Program-made: the position numbers and the translations under genes | Shown: positions 8,013-15,107 of the stretch, one piece after another | Layout: every line of letters starts with the position of its first letter | Position numbering within the stretch: position 1 is the stretch's first letter | Notes under the pieces: model-generated | Databases searched by the model: none | What the model was told of the DNA's origin: nothing | The model's input: the letters and a program-made list of their open reading frames with translations, nothing else | Source: Acidimicrobiales bacterium | GTDB lineage: Bacteria; Actinomycetota; Acidimicrobiia; Acidimicrobiales; QHCF01 | Length of the DNA: 32,118 nucleotides | Direction of reading: 5' to 3' | Assembly (NCBI GenBank): GCA_003244275.1 | Contig: QHCF01000144.1 | Span: 1-32,118 of the forward strand

Positions 8013-8302
8013 GGCGGACTCCGGCTGGCGATTACGACCTCGATGCTCGGATCGAAGCGCTTGACGAACTCATAGCGCGCCTGCGCAGACGCCAGCCCCA
8101 GCCTCCACCCCCGCCCCGGGAGGTGGGTAGGTGGGACGACAAAGCAGCGAACGTGCCCCTGGACAAGCATCTCTGGGAGATCAGTGAATCACTGGGGGTC
8201 ACGGCGATGGCGGTGGCGGGCACTCTTCGCATTGTCGGCGCAGCCAGCAGGCTCTACCGGCGCCACCGCCAGCGAAGCCGTGGAAACGCCTCGGCGGCCT
8301 GA
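8009..8302 (+). CDS. Hypothetical small helical protein
   Basis: A 97-aa protein beginning with GTG inside the stop of the preceding gene (GTGA), with GCGAGGG just upstream. Residues 9-28 (DYDLDARIEALDELIARLRR) look like an amphipathic or coiled-coil helix. A PQPPPPP stretch follows (30-36), then a helical C-terminal part (GVTAMAVAGTLRIVGAASRL) that might associate with a membrane, and a basic tail. I do not recognise a family. The same frame is open upstream to 7472, but the upstream part is a shadow of the preceding gene. It converges on the mazF-like gene with 12 bp between. Confidence 0.55.
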   Translation: MRRTPAGDYDLDARIEALDELIARLRRRQPQPPPPPREVGRWDDKAANVPLDKHLWEISESLGVTAMAVAGTLRIVGAASRLYRRHRQRSRGNASAA

Positions 8303-8314
8303 CGCGGAACCGAG

Positions 8315-8632
8315 TCAACGGAGTCCGAGGATGGTCATGAGGCTCTCATCGATCCCCCAGATCTCCTCGGGGCTGGCGTGGCCCACGTGATCACCGAGGC
8401 GATTGACGTCGACCGCCCCCAGTTGCTCGATGAGGACGTAGGTGGTCTCACCCTCGATCACCATCTCCGGGCGAAAGGTCGCCGGCCGTGCCGCCCGAGA
8501 CGTCGGAGCGACCAGAATCACAGACCGTGGCAGGAAGGCATCCGCTTGGACGACGACGCCGAAACGTCGGCCTTGCTGCGGGTGGCCGGTCCGGCGCGGT
8601 GGTCGCAGCCGGAAGACGTCACCCCTCTGCAC
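8315..8632 (-). CDS. mazF: MazF/PemK-family toxin
   Basis: A 105-aa protein of the type II toxin-antitoxin MazF/PemK family, predicted sequence-specific endoribonuclease. It starts with the typical QRGDVFRLRPP strand, followed by GRRFGVVVQADAFLPRSVILVAPTSRAARPATFRPE (Arg24, Thr45 and Ser46 in the usual catalytic neighbourhood), the EQLGAVDVNRLG segment (68-79) and a C-terminal helix. The GTG start overlaps the antitoxin stop by 14 bp and has GGAGA upstream, inside the antitoxin gene. The toxin is therefore translated after the antitoxin. The frame is intact, so the module looks functional. Confidence 0.88.
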   Translation of the reverse strand: MQRGDVFRLRPPRRTGHPQQGRRFGVVVQADAFLPRSVILVAPTSRAARPATFRPEMVIEGETTYVLIEQLGAVDVNRLGDHVGHASPEEIWGIDESLMTILGLR

Positions 8633-8858
8633 GCAGAGTCTCCATCAGCGAGGCGACCTCCTGCATCTCCCGACGATCCGCCTCGTCAGCCTCGAGCGCC
8701 GCCACCTCGGCACGGAGTGCCTCATAGCGACGCAGAGCCAGGGCAGCATCGCGAATTGACTTGCGGATCGCCTCTGAGCGGGTCAGACCGGAAGCCTCCA
8801 GCGTGCGCAGTGCCCGCTGTGCGTCGTCATCCAGTCGAACCGACACCGCCCGGGTCAT
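8619..8858 (-). CDS. Ribbon-helix-helix antitoxin
   Basis: A 79-aa antitoxin of the ribbon-helix-helix (CopG/MazE-like) type. The N-terminal strand TRAVSVRLDDDAQRALRTLE followed by SGLTRSEAIRKSIRDAA is the standard dimeric DNA-binding fold. The C-terminal 40 residues are acidic and helical and should wrap and neutralise the toxin. ATG 8858 is chosen over TTG 8867 because it leaves the operator outside the gene. A perfect inverted repeat lies 4 bp upstream of the ATG, as expected for an autoregulated module. Confidence 0.85.
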   Translation of the reverse strand: MTRAVSVRLDDDAQRALRTLEASGLTRSEAIRKSIRDAALALRRYEALRAEVAALEADEADRREMQEVASLMETLRAEG

Positions 8859-8862
8859 GGTG

Positions 8863-8893
8863 GTCAATGTATCACATTAAGTGATACATTGAC
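8863..8893 (-). promoter_or_regulatory. Operator and promoter of the toxin-antitoxin pair
   Basis: A perfect inverted repeat with 13-bp arms GTCAATGTATCAC (8863-8875) and GTGATACATTGAC (8881-8893) around a 5-bp centre ATTAA. It is strikingly AT-rich for this genome. On the minus strand TACATT (8870-8865) would serve as a -10, and the ATG begins 7 nt later, giving a leaderless transcript covered by the repressor site. Binding by the antitoxin is inferred from position. Confidence 0.7.
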
Positions 8894-8995
8894 GGCATCG
8901 CCGACACGTGTGATGTGTGAGTTGCTGCGCGCAGCTGTACCGGTGAGTAGCTGACCGCAACGGTGCCCCGCTTTGAGGTGGCGGGCTGGCCGTCG

Positions 8996-9001
8996 TAGTG
9001 T
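8996..9001 (+). promoter_or_regulatory. Probable -10 of a leaderless ctaB promoter
   Basis: TAGTGT matches TANNNT and is followed by 6 nt and then the GTG at 9008, so transcription would begin at the start codon. No Shine-Dalgarno is present before this GTG. A perfect 12-bp palindrome, GCTGCGCGCAGC (8924-8935), lies further upstream and may be regulatory. Confidence 0.4.
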
Positions 9002-9007
9002 CGGCTC

Positions 9008-9901
9008 GTGCAACCTGTCGTATCGTTCTCCGGGCCGGACCGACTCCGGGGATACGTGGCCCTCACCAAGCCACGGATCATCGAGCTCCTGCTGGTCACG
9101 ACCGTGCCCACCATGGTGGTGGCCGCTCGGGGCCTGCCGTCGGGATGGTTGGTCCTGGCCACTCTCGTGGGGGGGACTCTGGCCGCCGGGGGGGCCAATG
9201 CCATCAACATGTTCGTCGACCGGGACATCGACCAGGTCATGCACCGGACCCGAAACCGCCCCCTCGTCACCGGCGTAGTAACGCCGGGCCGGGCCCTGGC
9301 CTTCGCGGTAGCCCTCGAGGTAGTGGCCTTCGTCGAGCTGTGGCTGCTGGTCAACCCGCTCAGCGCCGGCCTGGCGGTGGCCGCCACCTTGTTCTATGTC
9401 TTCGTCTACACCCTGTGGCTCAAACGAACCTCCACCCAGAACATCGTCATCGGTGGGGCGGCCGGGGCCGTGCCCGTCCTGATTGGCTGGGCAGCCGTGA
9501 CCGGCGGCCTGGGCTGGGCGCCCGTCGTGTTGTTCGCGGTGATATTCCTGTGGACGCCTCCCCACTTCTGGGCCCTGGCCGTTCGCTACCGGGACGACTA
9601 CTCAGCCGCTGGGGTCCCCATGCTGCCCTCAGTGGCGCCCTTCGAGCACACCTCCCGCCAGATCCTGATCTACACGGTTGGCCTGTGGGTCATCTCCTTG
9701 GTGTTCGCCCCGGTCGCTCACATGGGCCTCATCTACCTGGTGTCGGCCATCGTCTTGGGGGCGGTGTTCCTGGGCTTTGCCCTCCAGCTGCGCAAGGAGG
9801 CCACCAGCAAGGCCGCCATGCGGCTTTTCGGCTACTCGATCACCTATGTGACCCTGCTGTTCGGGGCCATGGCTGTCGACCAGCTGGTACATCTGCTCTG
9901 A
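9008..9901 (+). CDS. ctaB: Protoheme IX farnesyltransferase
   Basis: A membrane prenyltransferase (CyoE/CtaB/COX10 family) of 297 aa. It adds a farnesyl group to heme b to make heme o for terminal oxidases. The UbiA-type motifs are present: [20 protein letters not shown] (about 67-86), with the Asp-rich diphosphate-binding site, and [13 protein letters not shown] (about 197-209). There are about eight or nine hydrophobic segments. It begins with GTG, and the TAGTGT six nt upstream points to a leaderless message. It heads a compact run with a TlpA-like thioredoxin and serS, suggesting joint expression with cytochrome or oxidase assembly. Confidence 0.93.
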   Translation: MQPVVSFSGPDRLRGYVALTKPRIIELLLVTTVPTMVVAARGLPSGWLVLATLVGGTLAAGGANAINMFVDRDIDQVMHRTRNRPLVTGVVTPGRALAFAVALEVVAFVELWLLVNPLSAGLAVAATLFYVFVYTLWLKRTSTQNIVIGGAAGAVPVLIGWAAVTGGLGWAPVVLFAVIFLWTPPHFWALAVRYRDDYSAAGVPMLPSVAPFEHTSRQILIYTVGLWVISLVFAPVAHMGLIYLVSAIVLGAVFLGFALQLRKEATSKAAMRLFGYSITYVTLLFGAMAVDQLVHLL

Positions 9902-9930
9902 GCCCTGCCCGTACTCGACCGGCCTGGCAG

Positions 9931-10464
9931 GTGGCTGCCGTGGGCGCCACCGTGGCCACGGGGGCGATCGTCGTCATCTTTGCCCTGGTCTTCGGGGTAG
10001 TCGTGGGTCGCTCAGCCCCTTCGCCCAACAGTGCGGTGCCCCAGGACCGCGGGTGGGTGGGCCGACTGGCCCCTGACTTCGCCGCCCCGCGACTGAGGGG
10101 CGGGTCAACCTTGTCCCTCGACAGCCTGAGAGGCCGACCGGTGGTGGTCAACTTCTTCGCCTCGTGGTGCCCGCCCTGTCGCCAGGAGCTGCCTGCCCTG
10201 GCGGCAGCCCAGCGCCGGGCCGGCAGCCGGGTGGCCTTCGTCGGCGTCGACGTGGCCGACAGTGCTGGCCCGGCGTCCGCCCTCGTCAGGACCAGCGGCG
10301 TCGCCTACCCGGTGGTGGTCGATCCCAATCGGATACTCTCGGGCGGTCGGTATGACCTGGCCGGCCTGCCCGACACCTTCCTGATCAGTCCGACCGGAAG
10401 GGTGGCCGACGTGATGAGAGGGCCGGTGGATCAGGCCACCCTGTCTCGCTGGCTGGGCCGGTGA
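9931..10464 (+). CDS. TlpA/ResA-like membrane-anchored thiol-disulfide oxidoreductase
   Basis: A thioredoxin-fold protein facing the outside of the membrane, anchored by an N-terminal hydrophobic helix (VAAVGATVATGAIVVIFALV). The redox motif WCPPC sits in VNFFASWCPPCRQELPAL. The cis-Pro region LAGLPDTFLISPTGRV, and the APDFAAPRLRGG and LRGRPVVV lead-in, are typical of TlpA/ResA. Such proteins reduce apocytochrome or copper-site cysteines, which suits the neighbouring ctaB. The start is unsure: GTG 9931 is the first standard codon, but it leaves no positive residues before the helix. A CTG at 9898 that overlaps the ctaB stop would add [10 protein letters not shown], which looks more natural. 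The longer frame upstream is a ctaB shadow. Confidence 0.85.
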   Translation: MAAVGATVATGAIVVIFALVFGVVVGRSAPSPNSAVPQDRGWVGRLAPDFAAPRLRGGSTLSLDSLRGRPVVVNFFASWCPPCRQELPALAAAQRRAGSRVAFVGVDVADSAGPASALVRTSGVAYPVVVDPNRILSGGRYDLAGLPDTFLISPTGRVADVMRGPVDQATLSRWLGR

Positions 10465-10471
10465 GCTGTAG

Positions 10472-11740
10472 ATGATCGACCTCCGCCGCCTTCGCGACGA
10501 GCCGGCCTACCGGGTCGGTATCGAGCGCAAGCGCTGCACTCCTGACCTCATCGATGCCGTGCTGAGCGCCGACGACCATCGTCGGGTTCTCCTGGCCGAG
10601 GTCGAGGCGGCCAGGGCCGAGCAGAATGCCGCCTCCCGGGGGATCGCCCAGGCCGCCCCCGATCAGCGCCCAGCCCGCATCGCGGCGGCCACCGCCCTCA
10701 AGGCCACCCTGGCTCGCCTCCAGCCCACCCTGGCCGAGGCCGAGAGCCACCTCCGGGAGCTAGCCCTGCAGGTGCCCAACCCAGCCGCTCCCACGGTGCC
10801 CGACGGTGGCGAGGAGGACGCCGAGGTCCTACGGGAGATGGGCGAGCGCGGCCCGGTCCCGTTGCTCGACCATGCCTCCTTTGGTGAGCGCCATGGTGTG
10901 GTCGAGGTCGAGAAGGCCGCCCGTACCAGCGGAGCCCGTTTTGCCTATCTGATGGGACAGGCCGTCCTGGTGGAGCTGGCCCTGGTCCGCTGGGTGACCC
11001 AGTTGCTGGTGGAGGAGGGTTTTTGTCCGGTGGTGCCACCCGTGCTGGTGCGAGAGGAGGCCATGGAGGTGGCCGGCTTCTTCCCCACCGATCGCAACCA
11101 GGTCTACGAGGTGGACGGGTCCGAGCTGTTCCTGGTGGGTACCAGCGAGATCCCCTTGGCCTGCCTGCACCGGGAGGAGATCCTCGGCGCCGACCATCTG
11201 CCCCTTCGCTACGCCGGGCTGTCCACCTGCTTTCGCCGGGAGGCAGGGACCTACGGCCGGGACACGAGGGGGATGTTTCGAGTGCACCAGTTCGACAAGG
11301 TGGAGATGTTCTCCTACGCCGATCCCGATGCTTCGCTCGACGAGCACCAGCGCCTGCTGGCCATCCAGGAGCGCATCGTGGGTGCCCTGGGCCTTCCCTA
11401 CCGGGTGGTCAACGTGGCCGCCGGCGACCTCGGGCCAGCGGCCGCCAGCAAGTTCGACATCGAGGTGTGGCTGCCCTCGGAGGGCCGCTACCGGGAGTTG
11501 ACCTCGTGCTCTAACTATGGCGACTACTCGGCCCGCCGGCTGGGCACCCGGGTCCGGGCCGACGCGGGGGCACCCAACCGCCTGGTCCACACCCTCAACG
11601 GGACGGCCTGCGCGGTGGGCCGGACACTGCTGTTCCTGTTCGAGAACCACCAGACCGCCGAGGGCGCCTTGCGGGTCCCCGAGCCCCTGGTACCCCTGTG
11701 CGGGTTCGAAGAGCTCCCGTCGGGGCCGCGACCGGTGTAA
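10472..11740 (+). CDS. serS: Seryl-tRNA synthetase
   Basis: A class II aminoacyl-tRNA synthetase of 422 aa, normal length. It charges tRNA-Ser with serine. The N-terminal tRNA-binding domain (about 1-110) is the expected long helical hairpin, though here it is Ala-rich and less conserved. The catalytic domain shows FLVGTSEIPL (TSE serine site), motif 2 in FRREAG through RGMFRVHQFDKVEMF, ELTSCSNYGDYSARR and motif 3 NGTACAVGRTLLFLFEN. It starts 7 bp after the TlpA-like gene and probably shares its transcript. A hairpin follows its stop immediately. Confidence 0.96.
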   Translation: MIDLRRLRDEPAYRVGIERKRCTPDLIDAVLSADDHRRVLLAEVEAARAEQNAASRGIAQAAPDQRPARIAAATALKATLARLQPTLAEAESHLRELALQVPNPAAPTVPDGGEEDAEVLREMGERGPVPLLDHASFGERHGVVEVEKAARTSGARFAYLMGQAVLVELALVRWVTQLLVEEGFCPVVPPVLVREEAMEVAGFFPTDRNQVYEVDGSELFLVGTSEIPLACLHREEILGADHLPLRYAGLSTCFRREAGTYGRDTRGMFRVHQFDKVEMFSYADPDASLDEHQRLLAIQERIVGALGLPYRVVNVAAGDLGPAAASKFDIEVWLPSEGRYRELTSCSNYGDYSARRLGTRVRADAGAPNRLVHTLNGTACAVGRTLLFLFENHQTAEGALRVPEPLVPLCGFEELPSGPRPV

Positions 11741-11783
11741 GTGGGCAAAAAAGGCCTTAGTGATCCGACGCTATTTTGCCCAC
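11741..11783. terminator. Bidirectional hairpin between serS and the fur-like gene
   Basis: Perfect 10-bp arms, GTGGGCAAAA (11741-11750) and TTTTGCCCAC (11774-11783), begin right after the serS stop. The interior holds the small palindrome AAGGCCTT and the stop codon of the convergent Fur-family gene. The right arm supplies a T-tract on one strand and the left arm on the other, so it could terminate both genes. Confidence 0.6.
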
Positions 11784-12215
11784 TCCAGCGCAGTCGGCGC
11801 AGCGCCCGAGCACTGCGAAGTGGCTGGGCCGGATGGTGAAGGAGTAGCCCTGGCGGAGCTGGTCGGCCAACTGGGCGAAAGTCGAGTCAGGGACCTCGAC
11901 CACTGCCCCACACCCCTCGCACACCAGGTGCTGGTGGGGCTGGTCGGTGAGGTGGTAGATGGCCCGGCCGTGGCCCAGGTGGACGTGGTCCACCAACCCC
12001 AGGTGCTCGAGGGCGTCGAGGGTGCGGTAGATGGTGGAGATGTGGATGTCAGGAGCGCTCTGCTGGACCAGGACGCCCAGGTCGTCGGCCGTCAAGTGGC
12101 TGCGGGCCATGGCCAGGGCGTCGATCACCGCTCGCCGGGCGTTGGTCAGGCGGGCACCGCGCTCTCGCAGGAGCTCGATGATGCGTTCGGTGCGCTCGGT
12201 TCCCGCCTCAGCCAT
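11757..12215 (-). CDS. Fur-family metal-responsive repressor
   Basis: A Fur/Zur/PerR-type regulator of 152 aa. The N-terminal winged helix includes GARLTNARRAVIDALAMARSHLTADDL and the recognition-helix region ISTIYRTLDALEHLGLVDHVH. The C-terminal dimerisation domain has a His-rich stretch and two CxxC pairs (CEGCG and CADCA) for structural zinc. Which metal it senses cannot be told by eye. The ATG at 12215 overlaps the phoU stop by 8 bp; a GTG at 12236 is the alternative. Its position at the end of the phosphate regulatory run is unusual for Fur. Its last codons lie in the terminator hairpin. Confidence 0.85.
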   Translation of the reverse strand: MAEAGTERTERIIELLRERGARLTNARRAVIDALAMARSHLTADDLGVLVQQSAPDIHISTIYRTLDALEHLGLVDHVHLGHGRAIYHLTDQPHQHLVCEGCGAVVEVPDSTFAQLADQLRQGYSFTIRPSHFAVLGRCADCAGVGKIASDH

Positions 12216-12903
12216 CGGGAGTGGTCGGTCGGGCACCTACGGGGGCGGGGGTCGGGAAGTCACCGGTGACCATGAACTTGACCCGCTCGCCGATGTTGAC
12301 GGCGTGGTCCGCCGTACGTTCGTAGAACCTGCCCACCAGGGCTATCTGCACGGCTCGCTGGATGGCCACCTCGTCGATGGTGGTGGCTCCCAGGACGGTG
12401 CGAAAGAGGTCTTTTTGCAGGTCGTCCATGACGTCGTCCATGTCCTCCAGGGCAGCCGCCTTGACTGGGTCCAGCTCGGCGAAGGCATCCATGGCCAGGC
12501 GCAGCTGGATGGTGGCCTGCTCGCGCATCCTGTCGATCAGGCCCCGTAGCTTGGGCCCGATGCCGTGGGGGTAGAGGCGCCGGCTGGCTTTGGCCACGTT
12601 GACCATGAGGTCGCCGGTGCGCTCCAGTTCGTGGATGACCCGCAGGATGGCTACCAGGACTCGCAGGTCAGTGGCCATGGGCGCCTGGCGGGCCAGCAGC
12701 AGGTAGGTGCTCTGCTCGATGGAGTGAGTGAGGGCGTCGATGGGTCGATCCTGCACGATGACCTGCTCCACCTCGGCCAGGTCGGCGTCGAGCAGAGCGG
12801 CGGTGGCCAGCTGGACCGACTCGACCACCAGGGCGCCCAGCCGGATGACATCCGAGGTGAGCTCGTGAAGGCTCTCGTGGAACGCCTTACGGGTCTCGGC
12901 CAT
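12208..12903 (-). CDS. phoU: Phosphate transport regulator PhoU
   Basis: A 231-aa all-helical PhoU protein, two repeats of a three-helix bundle. It links the Pst transporter to the two-component system and restrains signalling when phosphate is plentiful. The metal-binding E/DxxxD-type motifs are visible as ELERTGDLMVNVAK (first repeat) and RFYERTADHAVNIGER (second repeat). RQAPMATDLRVLVAILRVI is the standard conserved inter-helix region. Its ATG shares one base with the stop of the preceding regulator gene, so they are coupled. A Pro-rich tail follows the last helix. Confidence 0.94.
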   Translation of the reverse strand: MAETRKAFHESLHELTSDVIRLGALVVESVQLATAALLDADLAEVEQVIVQDRPIDALTHSIEQSTYLLLARQAPMATDLRVLVAILRVIHELERTGDLMVNVAKASRRLYPHGIGPKLRGLIDRMREQATIQLRLAMDAFAELDPVKAAALEDMDDVMDDLQKDLFRTVLGATTIDEVAIQRAVQIALVGRFYERTADHAVNIGERVKFMVTGDFPTPAPVGARPTTPDG

Positions 12904-13637
12904 CAGCCGGGTCCCTGGGCCTGGTCAGCAGTGCTGCGGGCCCGGGTAGTAGTGCGGGCCAGCTCGTACCGGTAACCGAGGCCCCGAATGGTGGTGATGA
13001 GCACCGGGCTGGCCGGGTCGATCTCGATGCGGGTCCTCAGCCGCTTGATGTGCACATCGAGGGTCTTGGTGTCACCCACGTAATGCGGACTCCACACCTG
13101 GTTGATCAGGGTGTCACGGGTGAGCACCCGACCGGCGTTGGTGAGCAGCAGCTCCAACAGCTCGAACTCCTTGAGCGGTAGCTGGACCTCCCGGCCCCGG
13201 ACGACGACCTCGTGGCGGCTGGGGTCGAGGCGGACCTCGCCCACCTCGATGGCCTCCAACCGGTCATCGCCCGCTTCGTCAGGCCGCGGTGCTCGGCGCA
13301 GGGCGGCTCGCATCCGGGCCACCAGCTCCCGCATCCGGTAGGGCTTGGTGACGTAGTCGTCGGCACCCACCTCCAAGCCGACCACGGTATCGATTTCGGC
13401 ACCCTTGGCCGTGACAATGATGATGGGCACGGTCGAGCGGGCTCGGATGGACCGGCACACGTCGATACCCGAGACCCTGGGCAACATCAGGTCGAGCAGG
13501 ACCAGGTCGGGGCGAACCGAATCGAACTTGTCGAGAGCTTCAGCACCGTCGCGAGCCACCTCGACCAGGAACCCCTCTCGCTTGAGTCCCAGGACCAGGG
13601 CATCGACGAATGACTCCTCGTCCTCTGCGACCAGCAC
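12903..13637 (-). CDS. regX3: Phosphate response regulator, RegX3/PhoB-like
   Basis: An OmpR/PhoB-family DNA-binding regulator of 244 aa. Receiver: acidic residues E5-D6-E7, phosphoacceptor Asp49 in LLDLMLPRVSG, Thr76 and Lys98 in GADDYVTKPY. The wording around VVGLEVGADDYVTKPY follows mycobacterial RegX3. The winged helix ends in VDP-type HIKRLRTRIEIDPASP and IRGLGYRYE, followed by a 20-residue Thr/Arg-rich tail. GTG 13637 is the only plausible start, since a stop lies four codons upstream in the same frame. It lies 17 bp after the kinase gene and next to phoU, so it very likely controls the pst genes above, where a PHO-box-like repeat is seen. Confidence 0.92.
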   Translation of the reverse strand: MLVAEDEESFVDALVLGLKREGFLVEVARDGAEALDKFDSVRPDLVLLDLMLPRVSGIDVCRSIRARSTVPIIIVTAKGAEIDTVVGLEVGADDYVTKPYRMRELVARMRAALRRAPRPDEAGDDRLEAIEVGEVRLDPSRHEVVVRGREVQLPLKEFELLELLLTNAGRVLTRDTLINQVWSPHYVGDTKTLDVHIKRLRTRIEIDPASPVLITTIRGLGYRYELARTTTRARSTADQAQGPG

Positions 13638-13654
13638 AGTGGCCTGTTAATCGG

Positions 13655-14968
13655 TCATCCAGTGCGGCCCGAGCGGCCTGGGATTTGCAGCCTGAAGGTA
13701 GACCCCTCTCCCTCCCGCGATTCCACCGTCACCCTTCCCTGATGATTGCTGGCCACGTGGCGAACGATAGCCAAGCCCAGCCCGGTGCCGCCCGTGTAGC
13801 GACTGCGACCCTGGTCGACCCGGTAGAACCTCTCGAAGATGCGTTCCAGGTCCCGGGCCGGGATCCCGACCCCGTGGTCGGCCACCACCAGCTCAACCAT
13901 GTCACCAGCCGCGGCAGAGCGGTCCTCCGGGGAGCACGGGACCACTCTCGCCGATATCTCGACCGACGAGTGGCGAGGGGAGTACTTGATGGCATTCTCG
14001 ACCAGGTTGTAAAGGGCCGACACCAGCTGGCGGCGGTCCCCCACGACGTAGAGGCCCTCAGGTGGCTCAGCGAGAGCCAGGGAGACACCGGCGGCCTCGG
14101 CCCCCGCCCGAGCCCGTTCCACGGCGTCGGCCATGACCAGGGCCACTGGGACAGGCTCGCGCGGCGGTGACTCCTCGGCCTCGATGCGCGACAGGTCCAG
14201 CAGGTCATCGATGATCCGGCTCACCCGAAAGGCCTCGTCCTCGATGCGCCTGGCCAGGCGCCGGATGACCATCGGCTCGCCCTCGGCCAGAATCGTCTCA
14301 GCCAGCAGGCCGAGCGCACCCACCGGCGTCTTGAGCTCATGACTGACGTTGGCCACGAAGTCGCGCCGCACTGCGTCCAGTCGGCGGCGCTCTGAGACGT
14401 CGTCGAGCACAGCCACCACGCCGAGCGGCCTGTACTCGTCGCCAATGGCATGCGTCCGCACGGTGAGGGTCTGGCGAGGTGGGCCATAGAGGTCTAGGGT
14501 GCGCTCGGCCGGCGTTCCTGCCGCGCTGGCGGCCAGGAGCTCCTCGACCGCCTGGGCAGCGATGACGTCGGTGTGCCGGCCGCCCATCAGGGCGGCCGCT
14601 CTGGCATTGCGGAAGGTGACGCGGCCTGAGTCGTCGCAGATGACCACACCCTGGGGCATGGCATCGAGGGCCTGGGCCAGGCGGGTCGCCTCAGCCCGGA
14701 CATTGCTCCTGGTCTCAGCGGCTCGCTCAGCGGCCCGATCGAGGAGGGAGAGGGTGGGTTCCAGGCGCATCCGGCGGCCAATCTCGGAGCTGTCGCTCAT
14801 CCGGTCAGCCAGGACCGCAAGTCGTTTGGCCAGTCCCGCCCGGGCCAAGTGCCGGCCGCTGATCCAGGCTCCCACGACGGCCAGTACAGCCAGGGCGATG
14901 GCGACACCGACCAGGGTGGCAGAGAGGGCCAGAGTGGCGGCTACGGCCGGGGTGATTGAGAAGGTCAC
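13655..14968 (-). CDS. senX3: Phosphate sensor histidine kinase, SenX3/PhoR-like
   Basis: A 437-aa kinase. One long or two short N-terminal membrane helices (about 8-37), a linker coil, a PAS domain (about 93-190, AMPQGVVICDDSGRVTFRN), HisKA with His210 in FVANVSHELKTPVGAL, then NLVENA (321-326), DHGVGIP (364-370) and GGTGLGLAI (393-401). The lack of a sizeable external domain and the PAS domain match SenX3/PhoR kinases, which read phosphate state through PstSCAB-PhoU rather than a ligand outside. Start GTG 14968 is chosen because it places the membrane helix at the N-terminus. The frame remains open to 15091, but that part would run through the inverted repeat at 15047-15099. Confidence 0.9.
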   Translation of the reverse strand: MTFSITPAVAATLALSATLVGVAIALAVLAVVGAWISGRHLARAGLAKRLAVLADRMSDSSEIGRRMRLEPTLSLLDRAAERAAETRSNVRAEATRLAQALDAMPQGVVICDDSGRVTFRNARAAALMGGRHTDVIAAQAVEELLAASAAGTPAERTLDLYGPPRQTLTVRTHAIGDEYRPLGVVAVLDDVSERRRLDAVRRDFVANVSHELKTPVGALGLLAETILAEGEPMVIRRLARRIEDEAFRVSRIIDDLLDLSRIEAEESPPREPVPVALVMADAVERARAGAEAAGVSLALAEPPEGLYVVGDRRQLVSALYNLVENAIKYSPRHSSVEISARVVPCSPEDRSAAAGDMVELVVADHGVGIPARDLERIFERFYRVDQGRSRYTGGTGLGLAIVRHVASNHQGRVTVESREGEGSTFRLQIPGRSGRTG

Positions 14969-15046
14969 CTCGTCGCCAGGGCAGCCGTCAAGCTGTCGGC
15001 CAGCCCGGCGCGGTCGCTGGACGGGGCGGCCGGCGGGGCGGCCGGT

Positions 15047-15099
15047 GGGCACTTGTGCGCGTTTGTGTCGTATATGAGAGCTGACGCGCACAAGTGCCC
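15047..15099 (-). repeat. Perfect 16-bp inverted repeat between pstB and the kinase gene
   Basis: Arms GGGCACTTGTGCGCGT (15047-15062) and ACGCGCACAAGTGCCC (15084-15099) match with no mismatch around a 21-nt AT-richer loop. It lies 9 bases beyond the pstB stop and about 80 bases before the kinase start. It may be a partial terminator or RNA-processing hairpin lowering expression of the regulatory genes relative to the transporter. The loop contains TATACG on the minus strand, which could be a -10, making an operator-promoter another option. Confidence 0.65.
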
Positions 15100-15107
15100 C
15101 AGGTTGG

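Noticed and set aside
7571-8302. Excellent ribosome binding site GAAGGAGGG before ATGATG at 7580, in frame with the gene at 8009
   Set aside because: The 240-aa product would have a shadow-like Arg/Gly/Ser-rich N-terminal part that overlaps the well-biased frame 7662-8012. The C-terminal part alone looks real and has its own GTG and site. A genuine longer protein cannot be fully excluded.
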